Source of the DNA: Mytilus edulis
Taxonomy: Eukaryota; Mollusca; Bivalvia; Mytilida; Mytilidae
Direction of reading: 5' to 3'
Length of the DNA stretch: 64,000 nt
Assembly: GCF_963676685.1 (NCBI RefSeq)
Contig: NC_092355.1
Location: 81,373,176-81,437,175, forward strand
Part shown: in pieces, positions 45,901 through 58,490 of the stretch
Layout of the letters: each line of letters opens with the position of its first letter
Numbering within the stretch: position 1 is the first letter of the stretch
Translations under genes and position numbers: made by a program
Notes under the pieces: generated by a model
Database searches by the model: none
Seen by the model: only the letters and a program-made list of their open reading frames with translations
Told to the model about the DNA's origin: nothing

Positions 45901-48620
45901 GCTACAACTCCGTAAGAACCCATGGCTACATGTAAATAAAGTATTATTTAACAGGAGTTTCATATTTATATTGCTCTGAAAGAAAGTCTACTGCTTGCTG
46001 TTCAAACAACAAAACTACAACATGTTAAATTGTTTGTGGCCTCAAAGGGAACCTAAATATTCAGTTGTTAGCTGTGACAAAACAAATGCGAGTGCTAAAC
46101 ATACAGGTGGTATCATCGATAAAAAAATTACGCATTGCCAAACTTGCTTCTGATATAGAATGGGATGATACTGAACTCACACTTCATTCTTATAGAGTCT
46201 GACTCACACTTCATTCTTATAGAGTCTGACTCACACTTCATTCTTATAGAGTCTGACTCACACTTCATTCTTATAGAGTCTGACTCACACTTCATTCTTA
46301 TAGAGTCTGACTCACACTTCATTCTTATACTGAAGCAGAGTCTGACTCACACTTCATTCTTATACTGAAGCAGAGTCTGACTCACACTTCATTCTTATAA
46401 ATCATGACTATGACAACAATGGGATGATACTGAAGCAGAGTCTGACTCACACTTCATTCTTATAAATCATGACTATGACAACAATGGGATGATACTGAAG
46501 CAGAGTCTGACTCACACTTCATTCTTATAAATCATGACTATGACAACAATGGGATGATACTGAAGCAGAGTCTGACTCACACTTCATTCTTATAAATCAT
46601 GACTATGACAACTGACTCACACTTCATTCTTATAGAGTCTGACTCACACTTCATTCTTATAAATCATGACTATGACAACTGACTCACACTTCATTCTTAT
46701 AGAGTCTGACTCACACTTCATTCTTATAAATCATCACTATGACAACAATGGGATGATACTGAAGCAGAGTCTGACTCACACTTCATTCTTATAAATCATG
46801 ACTAAAACAACATTTTGTTCTAAACCATTTACCATACTTGGGAAAATAAAATGCTGACAAGCAATGTCAATGAATTGTTATAAAAAAAATGCAACAGTGG
46901 TGGAATAGTTGCAACAAATCAGACCCAAATTAAACCAAAACATTGCTTGTTAGTGTTTAAACCAAATAAAGCGACTATCACCTACATGTACATGACATAC
47001 ATATTGACTATCACGTACATGTACATGACATACATATTGACTATCACGTACATGTACATGACATACATATTGACTATCATGTACATGTACATGACACACA
47101 TATTGACTATCACGTACATGTACATGACACACATATTGACTTTCACGTACATGTACATGACATACATATTGACTATCACGTACATGTACATGACATACAT
47201 ATTGACTATCACGTACATGTACATGACATACATATTGACTATCACGTACATGTACATGACATGACATACATATTGACTATCACGAACATGTACATGACAT
47301 ACATATTGACTATCACGATCATGTACATGACATACATATTGACTATCACGTACATGTACATGACATACATATTGACTATCACGTACATGTACATGACATA
47401 CATATTGACTATCACGTACATGTACATGACATACATATTGAGTCTTTATTGACTATCACGTACATGTACATGACATACATATTTGAAAAAAACATATATT
47501 CAAGATAACAAGGGATGAAAATATTTAACATTGTTTAAGACACATGTGACAGGGGTTTGTATGGTTGAACATACTTAAAATAACAGGGGATTAGCATCTT
47601 TGTTTGATATTATTACATTATGACATGACTCAATTCAATATTTAGATGATGAATGAAAACAATACCTGGACAATTCAAATGCATGAAATCCTATTAAGAG
47701 ACAAAACCAGGAAATTAAACCTGTAATATACAATCTCTTTCAAATCTCACCACTTCTTCCTATCAGTTTTAAAAAGAGAGGTCACTTCTCCCTTTGATTC
47801 TGAAGTAGTGTGAGCCCTGCAATGTGTATAGGATATCTGAATAACTGTGAAGTTTTGATCAAAGGAAAGTAGTCACATGTAAAATTAAAACATCAAATGG
47901 TTAAGCTGCCAAAACAACATGATTGAACAAAGATATAAACACCTAGTATGTTTTTTTTATTTAGATAATTCAGCTAATACTGCATACCCCAATGATCCTG
48001 AGGCCTTGAGAGGGATGAGGAAAAATGTTGCTATGGAGTTACTATGGGTACAGCAGGCTATTGATAGCAGGAAAAATGTAAATATAAACAAATATATATT
48101 TACTGGGGTTTTTTTAATTTCTAATTTCAAGTCGGATTTAATTCAACATGCATCTTAAATCTTCTAAACAGAAACACTTGAATCAAGTCAATGAAATCAT
48201 GAAATTTGATAAGGGAGAGGGGGGGAGGGGGGAGTGGATGAACTCCGTCAGGTGCTCTTGAATTAGAACATGTGATTAATGTAATTAATGTCATTAATGT
48301 CATGAGACATCAGATATATATATGCTCATCTTGGACGTAGAATCTGCTGACCAACAAAGAAAATAGGGTGACGTGTAAACCAATCAGATATATTATATAT
48401 ATAACTCTGACATCTAATCCTCTTGTTGTTAATTAGTTAGAACATGTAATTAATCGAACTTTGTGTTAGCTGTAGTTTTTGCTGTAAGTTGTCTGTTATC
48501 TCCCTTGATGTCAACTTTCTTTTAGTTATGTGACATAATGTACATTTATTGTAAATCAAGTATTATTTTGTTTATTTTCAGTATCTAAAGTTAAAGAATC
48601 AGATGAGAGTTGCCACTTGA
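39910..48620 (+). CDS. IQCC: IQ motif containing protein C-like (IQCC)
   Basis: Four coding exons on the plus strand: 39910-39981, 43687-44683, 47965-48077, 48582-48620. All borders are GT-AG (CAG|GTCTTT, TTTTAG|GC, AAAG|GTAAGT, ATTTAG|AT, AAT|GTAAAT, TTTCAG|TA), all phases match, and the total is 406 aa plus stop. The exon 1-2 junction builds an IQ motif at residues 23-33 (IQAWIRGVIVR), a calmodulin-binding helix. EYEKIVSDIEKSK and VIVEWP follow, as in vertebrate IQCC. The middle is acidic, Ser/Thr-rich and low in conservation, with NPREKIGQQTRETTEQ-type repeats. The C-terminal VAMELLWVQQAIDSRKNYL matches the conserved IQCC helix (LAMELLWLQQAINSRKEYL in human, from memory). The human protein extends further. 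Function is poorly known. Confidence 0.9.
40131..40270 (+). repeat. Diverged SINE-like copy
   Basis: ATTGAGAATAGAAATGGCAA, CCACCAATATGTCTTCGACA and CAGTGAGAAAATTC align with the GAGAATGGAAATGG repeat at 53645. It lies in IQCC intron 1. The open frame starting at 39953 runs from exon 1 into this repeat and is not a transcript. Confidence 0.6.
40551..41447. mobile_element. TIR element built of GACAATATTTCATA words
   Basis: The ends are inverted: AGTGTAACATAAAATATTGT at the left, ACAATATTTCATAGGACAAT then ATTTTGCTTTACACT at the right. The word GACAATATTTCATA, or its complement TATGAAATATTGTC, occurs more than a dozen times, clustered in the first 190 and last 320 bases and in both orientations. 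It lies in IQCC intron 1. No protein is encoded. Confidence 0.8.
41505..41835 (+). repeat. Diverged repeat blocks, TTGGACAGAAACTTG type
   Basis: TGGATTTGTACCAAACTTGG, ACAGAAACTTGTT and TATGATC with AGAAGTAAATTT recur at about 40437, 41560, 41755, 43210 and 43450 in IQCC intron 1, always on the same strand. It looks like an old, diverged tandem or dispersed family. Confidence 0.6.
41915..42065 (+). repeat. SINE-like copy, right half
   Basis: ATGAACTAAAATAAGAAAAC, CATACAAGACTTACAAGGCC and GGTGCAAAAATGTGGCAGGG match the right half of the copy at 53645-53990. Confidence 0.65.
42161..42848. mobile_element. TIR element with ACTTGTCC words
   Basis: ACAGGCCTCTACAATA at the left and TATTGTCGAGGCCTGT at the right are inverted with one mismatch. 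A fragment of the left end also lies at 42047-42075. CTTGTCC/GGACAAG words recur near both ends, and AAACTGTCTAT-type words lie inside. It lies in IQCC intron 1. Confidence 0.75.
45095..45165. repeat. Three TATAGCGTCG words
   Basis: AATTATAGCGTCGTGGAA, AATTATAGCGTCACAGGAA and AATATAGCGTCGCGG follow each other, and a final CCGCGATGCTAAAA is partly inverted. It lies in IQCC intron 2, and the extent of any larger element is unclear. Confidence 0.5.
46147..46812. repeat. Compound tandem array, 27- and about 65-bp units, IQCC intron 2
   Basis: The core 27-bp unit is GAGTCTGACTCACACTTCAT then TCTTATA. A longer unit adds AATCATGACTATGACAAC and AATGGGATGATACTGAAGCA. The start of the first unit is preceded by an acceptor-like TTCTGATATAG, and one frame reads EWDDTEAESDSHFILINHDY. 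No donor is present, so I do not call an exon. Confidence 0.85.
46978..47482. repeat. 33-bp tandem array, IQCC intron 2
   Basis: About 15 units of GACTATCACGTACATGTACA then TGACATACATATT. Each unit carries the palindrome ACGTACATGTACATG. Because the unit is a multiple of three it gives long spurious frames on both strands. Confidence 0.95.
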
Positions 48621-48814
48621 CATCATGTTGTTGATGTTAAAAAGGGAGATAATTCATGTTTTATCTTCTTGAAAGTGGAGATAAAAAATGTATACACCGC
48701 TAAGAAGGGGAGATAAACAAAAAGTATGCCCAACTAGAAAGGAAGGAATATGATACTAGAGATTAGTTGACATGGACCAGAAAAACATATTTGTAGACAG
48801 TGCCATTTATAAGA

Positions 48815-48820
48815 AATAAA
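48815..48820 (+). terminator. IQCC polyadenylation signal AATAAA
   Basis: The first AATAAA after the IQCC stop, about 195 nt downstream, inside AAGAAATAAAACTTTT. Confidence 0.6.
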
Positions 48821-48829
48821 ACTTTTATT

Positions 48830-49415
48830 AATTTATGTATATTTCTCTTCAAAACTTGACCAAAAAAGGTTTCCCTCTTTAAATATTCAGTGTCTGTATA
48901 GTCCAGTCAAACTAAGTTTGAACCTAAAACTAATTGCAACAAAAAATGTTTTTGGTCTAATCTATAGCCTTAAGCCCCAAACATACATAAAAGAAAGTCC
49001 CATAAAATCTAAATTGAGGAAAACTCAAATTTTGCATTTTTAATTACTATGGATTTTAACATTGAAAAGGAAGATAACTCTGCAAAAATGAGTCTTTTGT
49101 CAGTTTTTGGTTGATTTTCTTAAAATTCATGTAAAATATAATACTTTGATGGGTTTATAAGTTTGTATTTGACTATATTTTATAATCCTCTGCTCATAAA
49201 ATGTACAAAACCAAAGTATTAGAGGTATATTTATTTTGCACTTTTTCATTAAAGAAATTGCAAATTTATGACTTTGTGACCATTTTGAAAAAATAATGTG
49301 AATATTTGGTATTGTTTATATCTGTAAATTATTTTCAGCATCTACCTTGTTTAAAGAAACTTTAAACCACAAAAAGAAGAATATATATGCTTAATCAGTT
49401 TTATTCAATTTGAGA
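48830..49415. other. Intergenic, nothing recognised
   Basis: AT-rich sequence downstream of IQCC without repeat structure or exon-like signals. Confidence 0.45.
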
Positions 49416-49417
49416 TT

Positions 49418-49893
49418 CTTTAACGAGGGGTAAAGGGGGGGTGCTTGCACAAAAAAAACGTGAAATAAGACATAATTTCACGTTGAACGTGAAATAATTT
49501 CTGTAATGAACGTTGCACGAAAAATAAATACTTGTATTTGAACCTTTTGTGACTGAGTCACTGTCTTCTTGTATATATATTAACTCTTTGTTTTACTTGA
49601 TATTCCCGATTTAGTATACACATTTATGATATAATTGGTTTACAGCTTTTAAAAAAGTATTTCTTGACGATCCCTGCCAAGTGTTTGAATTTTATTTGAA
49701 AAATACCGAGCACACAAAATAAGACTTTGAAAATCACGATGCACGTAAAATTAAATAAGCAGAACATGTTGAACAATGGCACCCGTCTTGCACAACTGAA
49801 CGTCAAATAAAAAAGTAAAAACATGTTGAACGTGAAATAAAAAATGACGATCACGTTGCACGAAAATAACCCTTTACCACCCTCTTTAACTTG
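49418..49893. mobile_element. TIR element with CGTGAAATAA words
   Basis: The left end TTTAACGAGGGGTAAAGGG is mirrored, with gaps, by CCCTTTACCACCCTCTTTAA at the right. CGTGAAATAA occurs several times, with GTTGCACGAAAATAA and complements near both ends. No protein is seen. Confidence 0.7.
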
Positions 49894-50737
49894 ACATGCT
49901 GAAAAATCTAATAAATGGGCAACTAATGAATTATGAAATCTATGTTGTAGCTTGAAAACAGATATGAAAACACCTTTAGAGTTGTTTGTTATACTCTAAA
50001 GAAGGCTAAAATATCAAGAATCAATACATTCTGTAGAATAGAAGTGGTAAAGTTATAATTTTGTATTAATTTTTATTGATATTTCTGCCTTTTTGCAGAG
50101 TTATCTCCCATATCAATGCAAATCATCATAGGAATTTTAAAATCATGATATTTAGTTTTCCTCTAGTTAGATTTTATTGGACTTTTTTCTGTGTATATTG
50201 GAGATATAATGCTAAAGATTAAAACTTAAAAATCTTCTGTTGCAATTACTTCAAGGTATGGGGAAAATATATGCTAGATTGCCTGGATTAATGAAACAAA
50301 AAAATGTGACTGATAAAAACTACTCAGACAAAAAAACATAGCCCCTCCAACCCCCCAACCCCCTTCCCCCTCTTTGAAGTTAAATTGAACTCCCTTATTA
50401 TTGTTTTAAACTTGACCAAATGCTTTTCTACATGTTAAACATATTGAAAGAAAAGAGATACCTATCAAACATTATAAATTGCTGTAAATTTATAGTTATT
50501 TGTTAGATACCATGGCCAATTTTCATGGTTTTCATTGGTCTATATATGTAAATACAAACTTAAGTTTTCAATTGGCTAATAAGCAAACTTTGGTAAATCC
50601 ATGTAATCCAGAAATCCAATATCAAAGAAATGCATTTCAACATCAATCTATGAAAATAACTGAATCAACATCCTGATTTATGACAAAACAGTAAATGATA
50701 AAAACATATAGCAGACAGAAACCAACAAAAAAAAACA

Positions 50738-52056
50738 CTGGATTATAGGCTAATTAAGCCAGACATCAGTTCCATACACTATTATAACACTGGATTATAG
50801 GCTAATTAAGCCAGACATCAGTATCATACACTATTATAACACTGGATTATAGGCTAATTAAGCCAGACATCAGTATCATACACTATTATAACACTGGATT
50901 ATAGGCTAATTAAGCCAGACATCAGTTCCATACACTATTATAACACTGGATTATAGGCTAATTAAGCCAGACATCAGTATCATACACTATTATAACACTG
51001 GATTATAGGCTAATTAAGCCAGACATCAGTATCATACACTATTATAACACTGGATTATAGGCTAATTAAGCCAGACATCAGTTCCATACACTATTATAAC
51101 ACTGGATTATAGGCTAATTAAGCCAGACATCAGTTCCATACACTATTATAACACATTACACTGGATTATAGGCTAATTAAGCCAGACATCAGTTCCATAC
51201 ACTATTATAACACATTACACTGGATTATAGGCTAATTAAGCCAGACATCAGTATCATACACTATTATAACACTGGATTATAGGCTAATTAAGCCAGACAT
51301 CAGTTCCATACACTATTATAACACTGGATTATAGGCTAATTAAGCCAGACATCAGTTCCATACACTATTATAACACTGGATTATAGGCTAATTAAGCCAG
51401 ACATCAGTTCTATACACTATTATAACACTGGATTATAGGCTAATTAAGCCAGACATCAGTTCCATACACTATTATAACACTGGATTATAGGCTAATTAAG
51501 CCAGACATCAGTTCCATACACTATTATAACACTGGATTATAGGCTAATTAAGCCAGACATCAGTTCCATACACTATTATAACACTGGATTATAGGCTAAT
51601 TAAGCCAGACATCAGTTCCATACACTATTATAACACTGGATTATAGGCTAATTAAGCCAGACATCAGTTCTATACACTATTATAACACTGGATTATAGGC
51701 TAATTAAGCCAGACATCAGTTCCATACACTATTATAACACTGGATTATAGGCTAATTAAGCCAGACATCAGTTCCATACACTATTATAACACTGGATTAT
51801 AGGCTAATTAAGCCAGACATCAGTTCCATACACTATTATAACACTGGATTATAGGCTAATTAAGCCAGACATCAGTTCCATACACTATTATAACACTGGA
51901 TTATAGGCTAATTAAGCCAGACATCAGTTCTATACACTATTATAACACTGGATTATAGGCTAATTAAGCCAGACATCAGTTCCATACACTATTATAACAC
52001 TGGATTATAGGCTAATTAAGCCAGACATCAGTTCCATACACTATTATAACACATTA
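50738..52056. repeat. 52-bp satellite with five-unit higher-order period
   Basis: About 25 units of ACTGGATTATAGGCTAATTA then AGCCAGACATCAGTTCCATA and CACTATTATAAC. Variants TATCAT and TTCTAT mark units. TTCTAT recurs at about 51409, 51669 and 51929, exactly 260 bp apart. Three units have an extra ACATT. Confidence 0.95.
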
Positions 52057-52789
52057 CACAGAGATGTCATTAATTGATTGCAGTATATATAGAACAGAAA
52101 CAAGATCAATGTATGTATACTGCTTTAAAATGAATAGTCCTTGTGGTGGAAGGAGATATTAGGCATCAATCATTCCATATATGCCTTCCTGCTGGCTGAA
52201 ATATTAAAAAAAATAATAAGCCAGTTATGGATCCAACCTCTTTTATCCTGGATCCACCCCTGTGAGCCATTGAGTAATTGTGGGGAATTTAAAGTTGTTA
52301 TTTATGTAGTATGTCATTACAAATCTTGTTTCTTTGGTTCAAAGCCGTCATGGATAATGTGAGACATCTAGATATATCTCTGGCTTAATTGGACTGAGAC
52401 TCCACTAACCAACTTGTTAACCCATCAGATAGGAAGGTGACTGCTAAAGGATAATACAGTTCTTTGTATTTACAGAGAAATATATCAATGAATCCAATTG
52501 ATTGAAGTATAAACTACTTAACCTTTAGTTATATCTAAGAATGGTTAGAGATTGCATGGTTGAACTTCAATGAGGGATAATGATTACTTGCCAGACACAA
52601 AACAAAATCTTAATTTCATCTGATGTTCAACCTCCATTTAATATTAATTATGAATCAGTTGTCCATGTATCAGCCATGATATTTGGTCTTTATGTTGAGA
52701 CTATTATTGGCAATCATACCACATCTCTTTATTGTCAAGCCCTCGATATAAGGAAAGTGATGCGGCGGCGTTAGCTTACTTCTTAAAAG

Positions 52790-53560
52790 CTTTATATTTT
52801 AGAAGGTGGAAGACCTGGATGCTTCTTACTTTGTATATAGATGCATCATGTTCCGAAGTTTCGGTCAGTCACATGTCCAATGTCCTTGACCTCATTTTCA
52901 TGGTTCAGTGACTACTTGAAAAAAAGTTAAGATTTTTTGTAATGTTAATTTCTCTCTTATTATAAGTAATAGGATAACTATATTTGGTAAGTGCGTACCG
53001 TGCAAGGTCCTTATGCCTGTCAGACAGTTTTCACTTGACCTCGACCTCATTTCATGGATTGGTGAACAAGGTTAAGTATTGATGGTCAAGTCCATATCTC
53101 AGAGAATCGGTGTATGGAAGGACTGTTAGGTGTACATGTCCAACTGGCAGGTGTCATCTGACCTTGACCTCATTTTCATGGTTCAGTGGTTATAGTTAAG
53201 TTTTTGTGTTTTGGTCTGTTTTTCTAATACTATATGCAATAGGTCAACTATATTTGGTGTATGGAAATATTTCATAATCTATATGTCAGTCGCACAAGTT
53301 TTATTTGACCTTGACCTCATTTTGATGCTTCATTGCTCAGTGTTAAGTTTTTGTGTTTTGGTCAGTTTTTCTTAAACTATAAGCAATAGGTCAAATACAT
53401 TTGTTGCATGGACGAATTGTTAGCTGTACATGTCTGTCTGGCATGGTTCAGCTGACCTTGACCTCATTTTCATGGTTCATTGGTCAATGTTTAGATTTCT
53501 AGGTTAATGTTAAGTTTATGTGACAGTTGTAATAAAGCTTTATATTTGGGACTATCGACA
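52790..53560 (+). repeat. Dispersed repeat with about 145-bp internal periodicity
   Basis: TGACCTTGACCTCATTTTCA recurs at about 52889, 53036, 53159, 53309 and 53454, followed by GGTTCAGTG and GTTAAGTTTTTGTG. The block starts and ends with AAGCTTTATATTT. Non-coding. Confidence 0.75.
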
Positions 53561-53644
53561 TAATATCAATGATTAGTAAAGAAGGCGAGACATTTCAGTG
53601 TGTGCACTCCTGTTCTTATAAATAGAAGAAATGGAAAAATGGGG

Positions 53645-53990
53645 ATGAATAAAATTGAGAATGGAAATAGGGAATGTGTCAAAGAGACAACAACCTGATC
53701 AAAGAGCAGACATCAGCCAAAGGCCACCAATAGACTCTTAACACAGCGAGAAAAATACCACACCCAGAGAGGGACTTCAGCTGGCTTCTAAACAAAATGT
53801 GTACTAGTTCAATGAAAATGGATGTCACACCCAACTCCAAAACATTTAAATGAACTGAAATTAAAAAAACATACAAGACTGCTAGTCCGACATGGAACAG
53901 GCGCAAAAATGTGGTAGGGTAAGCATGGTATGTATGATCTCATCCTTCCCCTATAACTCTAGCCAATGAAGAAATAACTTACACACAGCA
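53645..53990 (+). repeat. SINE-like repeat, longest copy
   Basis: AAATTGAGAATGGAAATAGG, then CAAAGAGACAACAACCTGAT, GCGAGAAAAATACCACACCC, CAGCTGGCTTCTAAACAAAA, CATACAAGACTGCTAGTCCG and CCCCTATAACTCTAGCCAAT. It gives the order used to recognise the other copies. No A-box or B-box was checked. Confidence 0.75.
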
Positions 53991-54993
53991 ATATGCACAG
54001 TAAATTGCAGTTTAATAGAATTCTGAGTCCTATGTCAGAAAAAGATACAAAAGAAACTAAGCAAAATGACAATGATACATAAATTAACAAGAGACTGATT
54101 GCAGTTTCTGACATGCAAGCTTCAGACCACAGTTCAAATGATTGAAAGATTAAGACTTCATCATATGAAAGCTATTTAGTATCTATAAAAGCAAATCAAA
54201 ATTTAGACCATCTACAGAAAATTCAGATTTTGAACAAAAATATTGTATGAACTGTCAAGGATTTGTATAGTTACTATACAAATCCTTGGAACTGTTAACA
54301 TGTTTAAAATACATTATACAAAAAATAACTCCAGCTCTTTATACTCAGAAAATTAAATAAATGAGTTATTTTCATATAATTGATGAGACAGAAGCCACAA
54401 CAAAAAATATAGTTTTTATGTATTATTGATCATTATTCTTTTAAAACATTGTGTCAAGGGAGACAATTTAAACAAAAAAATCCCGGATCTTTTCCCGAAG
54501 TTGATTTCATTTTAGCCACATACCGTTCGATACTTCTCATAGATTTTCTATGAGTAGATGAATAGTCTAGAGAACATGCAATAGCAAAATGGCAGCTTTT
54601 GAAAGAGTGAAACAGAACATTTCTAACGTCATTTGTTTCTCTTATTGTGAGCTATTTATTTAATTTTAGTCACCATCCAAGCAATGGTAAGTACATTGTT
54701 CTTCAGAGCGATTTTCATAACTTGACAATACCTCCTTTGTATGTATTTCTTGAAAATAGGGCACAGGTACTTGAAGATTTTCCAAGCTGGTGCCCAGTGG
54801 TGTTCATGTTTAATGAATTTCGCACATGTTTGGATAATCATGGATCAAACTTTAAAGATACCTTGATTTTATTGAATGTTTGTCAACTGTTTATATATAT
54901 GGTACCATTGGTATTCGATTGACACAACCTAGGTGCACTGTGGAACCGTAGCTCTTGGGTCCTTATGGAATATTTGACTATTTGCAGACCATC

Positions 54994-55107
54994 TAGTCCA
55001 AATTTTATGACGTCTTGAAAGGCTATTATAATTTTTTTCTTTGACGCCTTACATCGATGATAATAAAAAATATAATAGTCTTTCAAGACGTCAAAATTTT
55101 TTGGACT
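54994..55107. repeat. Foldback, arms about 45 bp
   Basis: TAGTCCAAATTTTATGACGT then CTTGAAAGGCTATTATAA pairs with TATAATAGTCTTTCAAGACG then TCAAAATTTTTTGGACTA. Confidence 0.75.
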
Positions 55108-55129
55108 ACGGACCATCATGTTTTTAAAA

Positions 55130-55500
55130 AAAGGGCGAAAGATACCAGAGGGACAGTCAAACTCATACATGGATAATAAATTGACAAGCCATGGCTTAAA
55201 AAGGAAAGACAAACAGACAAATAATAGTACACAAGACACAACATAGAAAAATAAGAACCCCAGGTGCTCCAAAGGGGTAAGCAGATCCTGCATTCCATAA
55301 CAGTCACCCAACTCGCGATGGCATCCATAAAATTGACGAAGGGATGATTTCCACCTCGACATTTGCTTGATTTGGAAGTCTTGGTTTAATAGCTTCCTTG
55401 TGAGCATGGGGAGTAGCAACCCTTATATCATGTACATTTTGTACATGTATATCAAGGAAATCATGATGGGAAATACAAGCACACAAATATTGTATCAATT
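55130..55500 (-). pseudogene. Retroelement C-terminal remnant and tail
   Basis: The minus strand reads LTRKLLNQDFQIKQMSRWKS and SLRQFYGCHRELGDCYGMQD, matching the end of the mussel RT family also seen at 19736. A tail follows with FLFKPWLVNLLSMYEFDCPS. The tail sequence recurs at 22060-22260. Confidence 0.65.
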
Positions 55501-58490
55501 TTGAGATACAATGTATATACTCTATGCAGGCGCTGCTGGATTGTTACTACATGTACATGCATGACATAGGTGTTTTGTTTTCTTTACAATTTTACCAAAT
55601 GATTATAAATGAGGATCACCAATTTCAAACTCAAGCATGACAAGTGATATACATATATTTAAGAAAATATAGAAATTTATTAAAGGGGCATTAGTTGTCA
55701 AATTCATGTTCACAGACTACATGGACTACATACAATGTATAGATTCAAATTCTCACATTTGATTTATAACATATAATAAACTTGCTAAAAAAAATGTATA
55801 TTATATATGGACCATAATTTGGTATTCGGCCTTTGGTTTCTTTTTGTATCCTTTTTTATAAGTTCTAAAATTTTAACTTTTATTTTGTGGGTTGTGTTGG
55901 TGTTAGAATAGTATGAATGGAACAATTGAGTTTTTCGAGAAAAAATTAATACATTTTGATTCACCGTTTACGTGACAGGAAACCAAACAGGAAACCAATC
56001 TTTATTTTCTTTATTTTGCACAATATAATTCAAAAGGCATAAATAAACACCATTACTAGTGTTACTTGCTTCATGTTAATATTTAAAATCTATTTTCAAT
56101 GTTATATTAAAGTTTTTTTTAAACGTGACAGGAAACCATAAGAAACCGAAAGCATTTTTTTAGTTTTATTTTATTGCAAAATCTGCTTAAAATAATCTGA
56201 ACAGTATACTTTTTCTTAAAATCCATCTTAAATGTAACAGTATTATAAAACTCCTAAATATGTGCTTGTTTTGAAAACAATTAGTACAATTTATTCAGAA
56301 TTTTCCATATTTTCTTCATTGATACAGGATACCATAATCGTTGTATCTTGATGTTTTGGCCAAAAAAATATATTTATATTTGGTTTTGAAATTCCAGTTA
56401 TATAAAATTTATTCCAAATCATTGGCAATGTAAAATTCTTTAAATCCAGTAAAGAAAAAAACTTTTAACTTGGAATTAAAATCTTTAAAATAGGCACCAT
56501 GTGATATTTGTGACCTGTACACCATCTACATGGTTTCCACATTTTAACCTCTTTTAGTGGGCTAAAATCAATAAAGTACTTCCTTTCAAGTCATGCCTGG
56601 TAAAAGTTTACTTTTCCTTTGACAAGTTTATTGCGTTTCTGAAAAGTGTTTGCAGAACATGAATAAAAAAAATAATTAAAAATTGTGACAAAGTTACCAA
56701 CTTTGTACATTCCTAGTGTAACGGTATATTAACATGCATTTTTCATTTAATTATCTTTATTCACCTAAAATATCCAGTAATATTTACTGCTGAAGCAAAA
56801 TCAATCCAACGAACATCGGCACCATGATAAGAGACGTAATTTCGATTGAATTTTCCAAGGACCCTTTACATCGTTATTGGGCAACGTAGTGTGTTTAAAC
56901 GTCGGTCAAATTTGAAATCGATTTTGTCAAGTCATTGGGCATTTATTTTCACACAAGATCGTATGTAACATTATGCACATAGGAATAATAATAGACCCCC
57001 GGTGCAATCTCTTTGAAAATTGTATTTTCCTTTTTTAAACAAGTCGAAACAAGTCTACAGATTATGTTTGCTAACATCCCGTTGGAAACAAAAACAATGT
57101 TTAGAACTAGTATATCGTATGTCCAGCTGTAAGGGCGTGATCACATGTTAGTCACATGTTTCACGCATGACCGGAAATGATTAGAACTTAAGGACAAAAA
57201 CAATTTTAATAAATAACTGGACTTCTGTTTCGTGTGAAATGTAACGCATAACGATAACGTCATTTTCTTACTTAATTATTACAAAGATCAAAACAAGAAT
57301 GTAAATCATCTCTGATTTACCTGTTTGAACATCTCGCGAGAGTTCATATTTGCATATTGTTTTTAAGAATTCTATTACAACAAAGCAGATTACGTCATCT
57401 AAAATTTGCGTTACGAAATCGGACACAAAAATCACGCCACTGTTCTTACATCTGCTACATAAATACTTATAGTTCTCGGCATTTTCTTCTCACTATTCTT
57501 ATTAGTCGATGTTCTTTGTTATTTGAAAGCAAAAGTTACGAATTTGCCGGTGACGATTATCTATAAATCAGTCAGCGTTATGCTCTTCGGAAGCAAAAAG
57601 TAACGCGAGAAACGACACAAAAATACGGTTGTAGAATCTTTGAAATTCGTATATTTCAATTTTTTTTCTAGGGAAGAGTAGCATACACTTGTATGTTAAT
57701 AAAAATAATGGCATCTTTAGATGTAGTTACAACTTTTCTTACAGTAATTCAAATTTTATCACTTTTCTATAGTTATAGGAAACAGAGCCCAATAGCAAAT
57801 TATGGTCCATATAACCAAAGTCTAAAAAGTCTTAAATAAACAATTTACAATGCATGGACTCAGAACATGTATCAGAATTTTATGTGTATTCCACTGTAGA
57901 CTCAATCTAATTACTATTGATCTGACATCTGCAGATGGTCATGAAATGATCTGAGACAAAATGTACATGTACATTGTATAAACATAAATAGACATGATAT
58001 ACAGTGCTCTAGCTAGAATTCAAAAGGGGCAGGGTGCCAGTGGAGGGCAGGGCACTTTTTTATGATAGGAAAAGGCACTGCTAATTTTTTTTGTCTACGT
58101 CCCTGCGTGTATCACGAGTTCACATATTTTTTTACTGTATATATTGTTAATAAAGATGCATTTATAAAGTTGTTGTTTTGATTATTTATTCTATAAAATT
58201 TGCATAAGAAAAGTCATTCATACTATATCATGTTCATAATACATGGCAATACACATTCATACTATTAACCAAAAGAGGCAAAATAAACTTACTATTCTCC
58301 CCACCCCCTCTGCTTCCAAAAGAAAGAACATAAACTAAACATCTCATAGTTTACCATACATGTACATGACAGAGTAGTTGTATTTCAAAATGTCATCTAG
58401 AGCTTGGCCCTCAAAACCTGTTTTCATTGTTCGTGTTTAAGAATATATTATTTAGTTTGGACATCATTCAAACAAATTTCATAATTCATA
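55501..58490. other. Long intergenic stretch, nothing firm
   Basis: AT-rich, with only short chance frames. A slightly GC-richer patch lies at 56780-57600. No splice-bounded coding sequence, tandem array or RNA gene was found. Confidence 0.4.

Noticed and set aside
46947-47452. Long frames on both strands with TYMYMTYILTI or VCHVHVRDSQY repeats
   Set aside because: They are by-products of a 33-bp array; both strands are open and there are no splice or start signals.
54590-54695. ATG frame MAAFERVKQNISNV and a 17-nt exon-like piece TCACCATCCAAGCAATG between TTTTAG and GTAAGT
   Set aside because: The implied intron between them would be about 23 nt, too short; no further exon could be linked.
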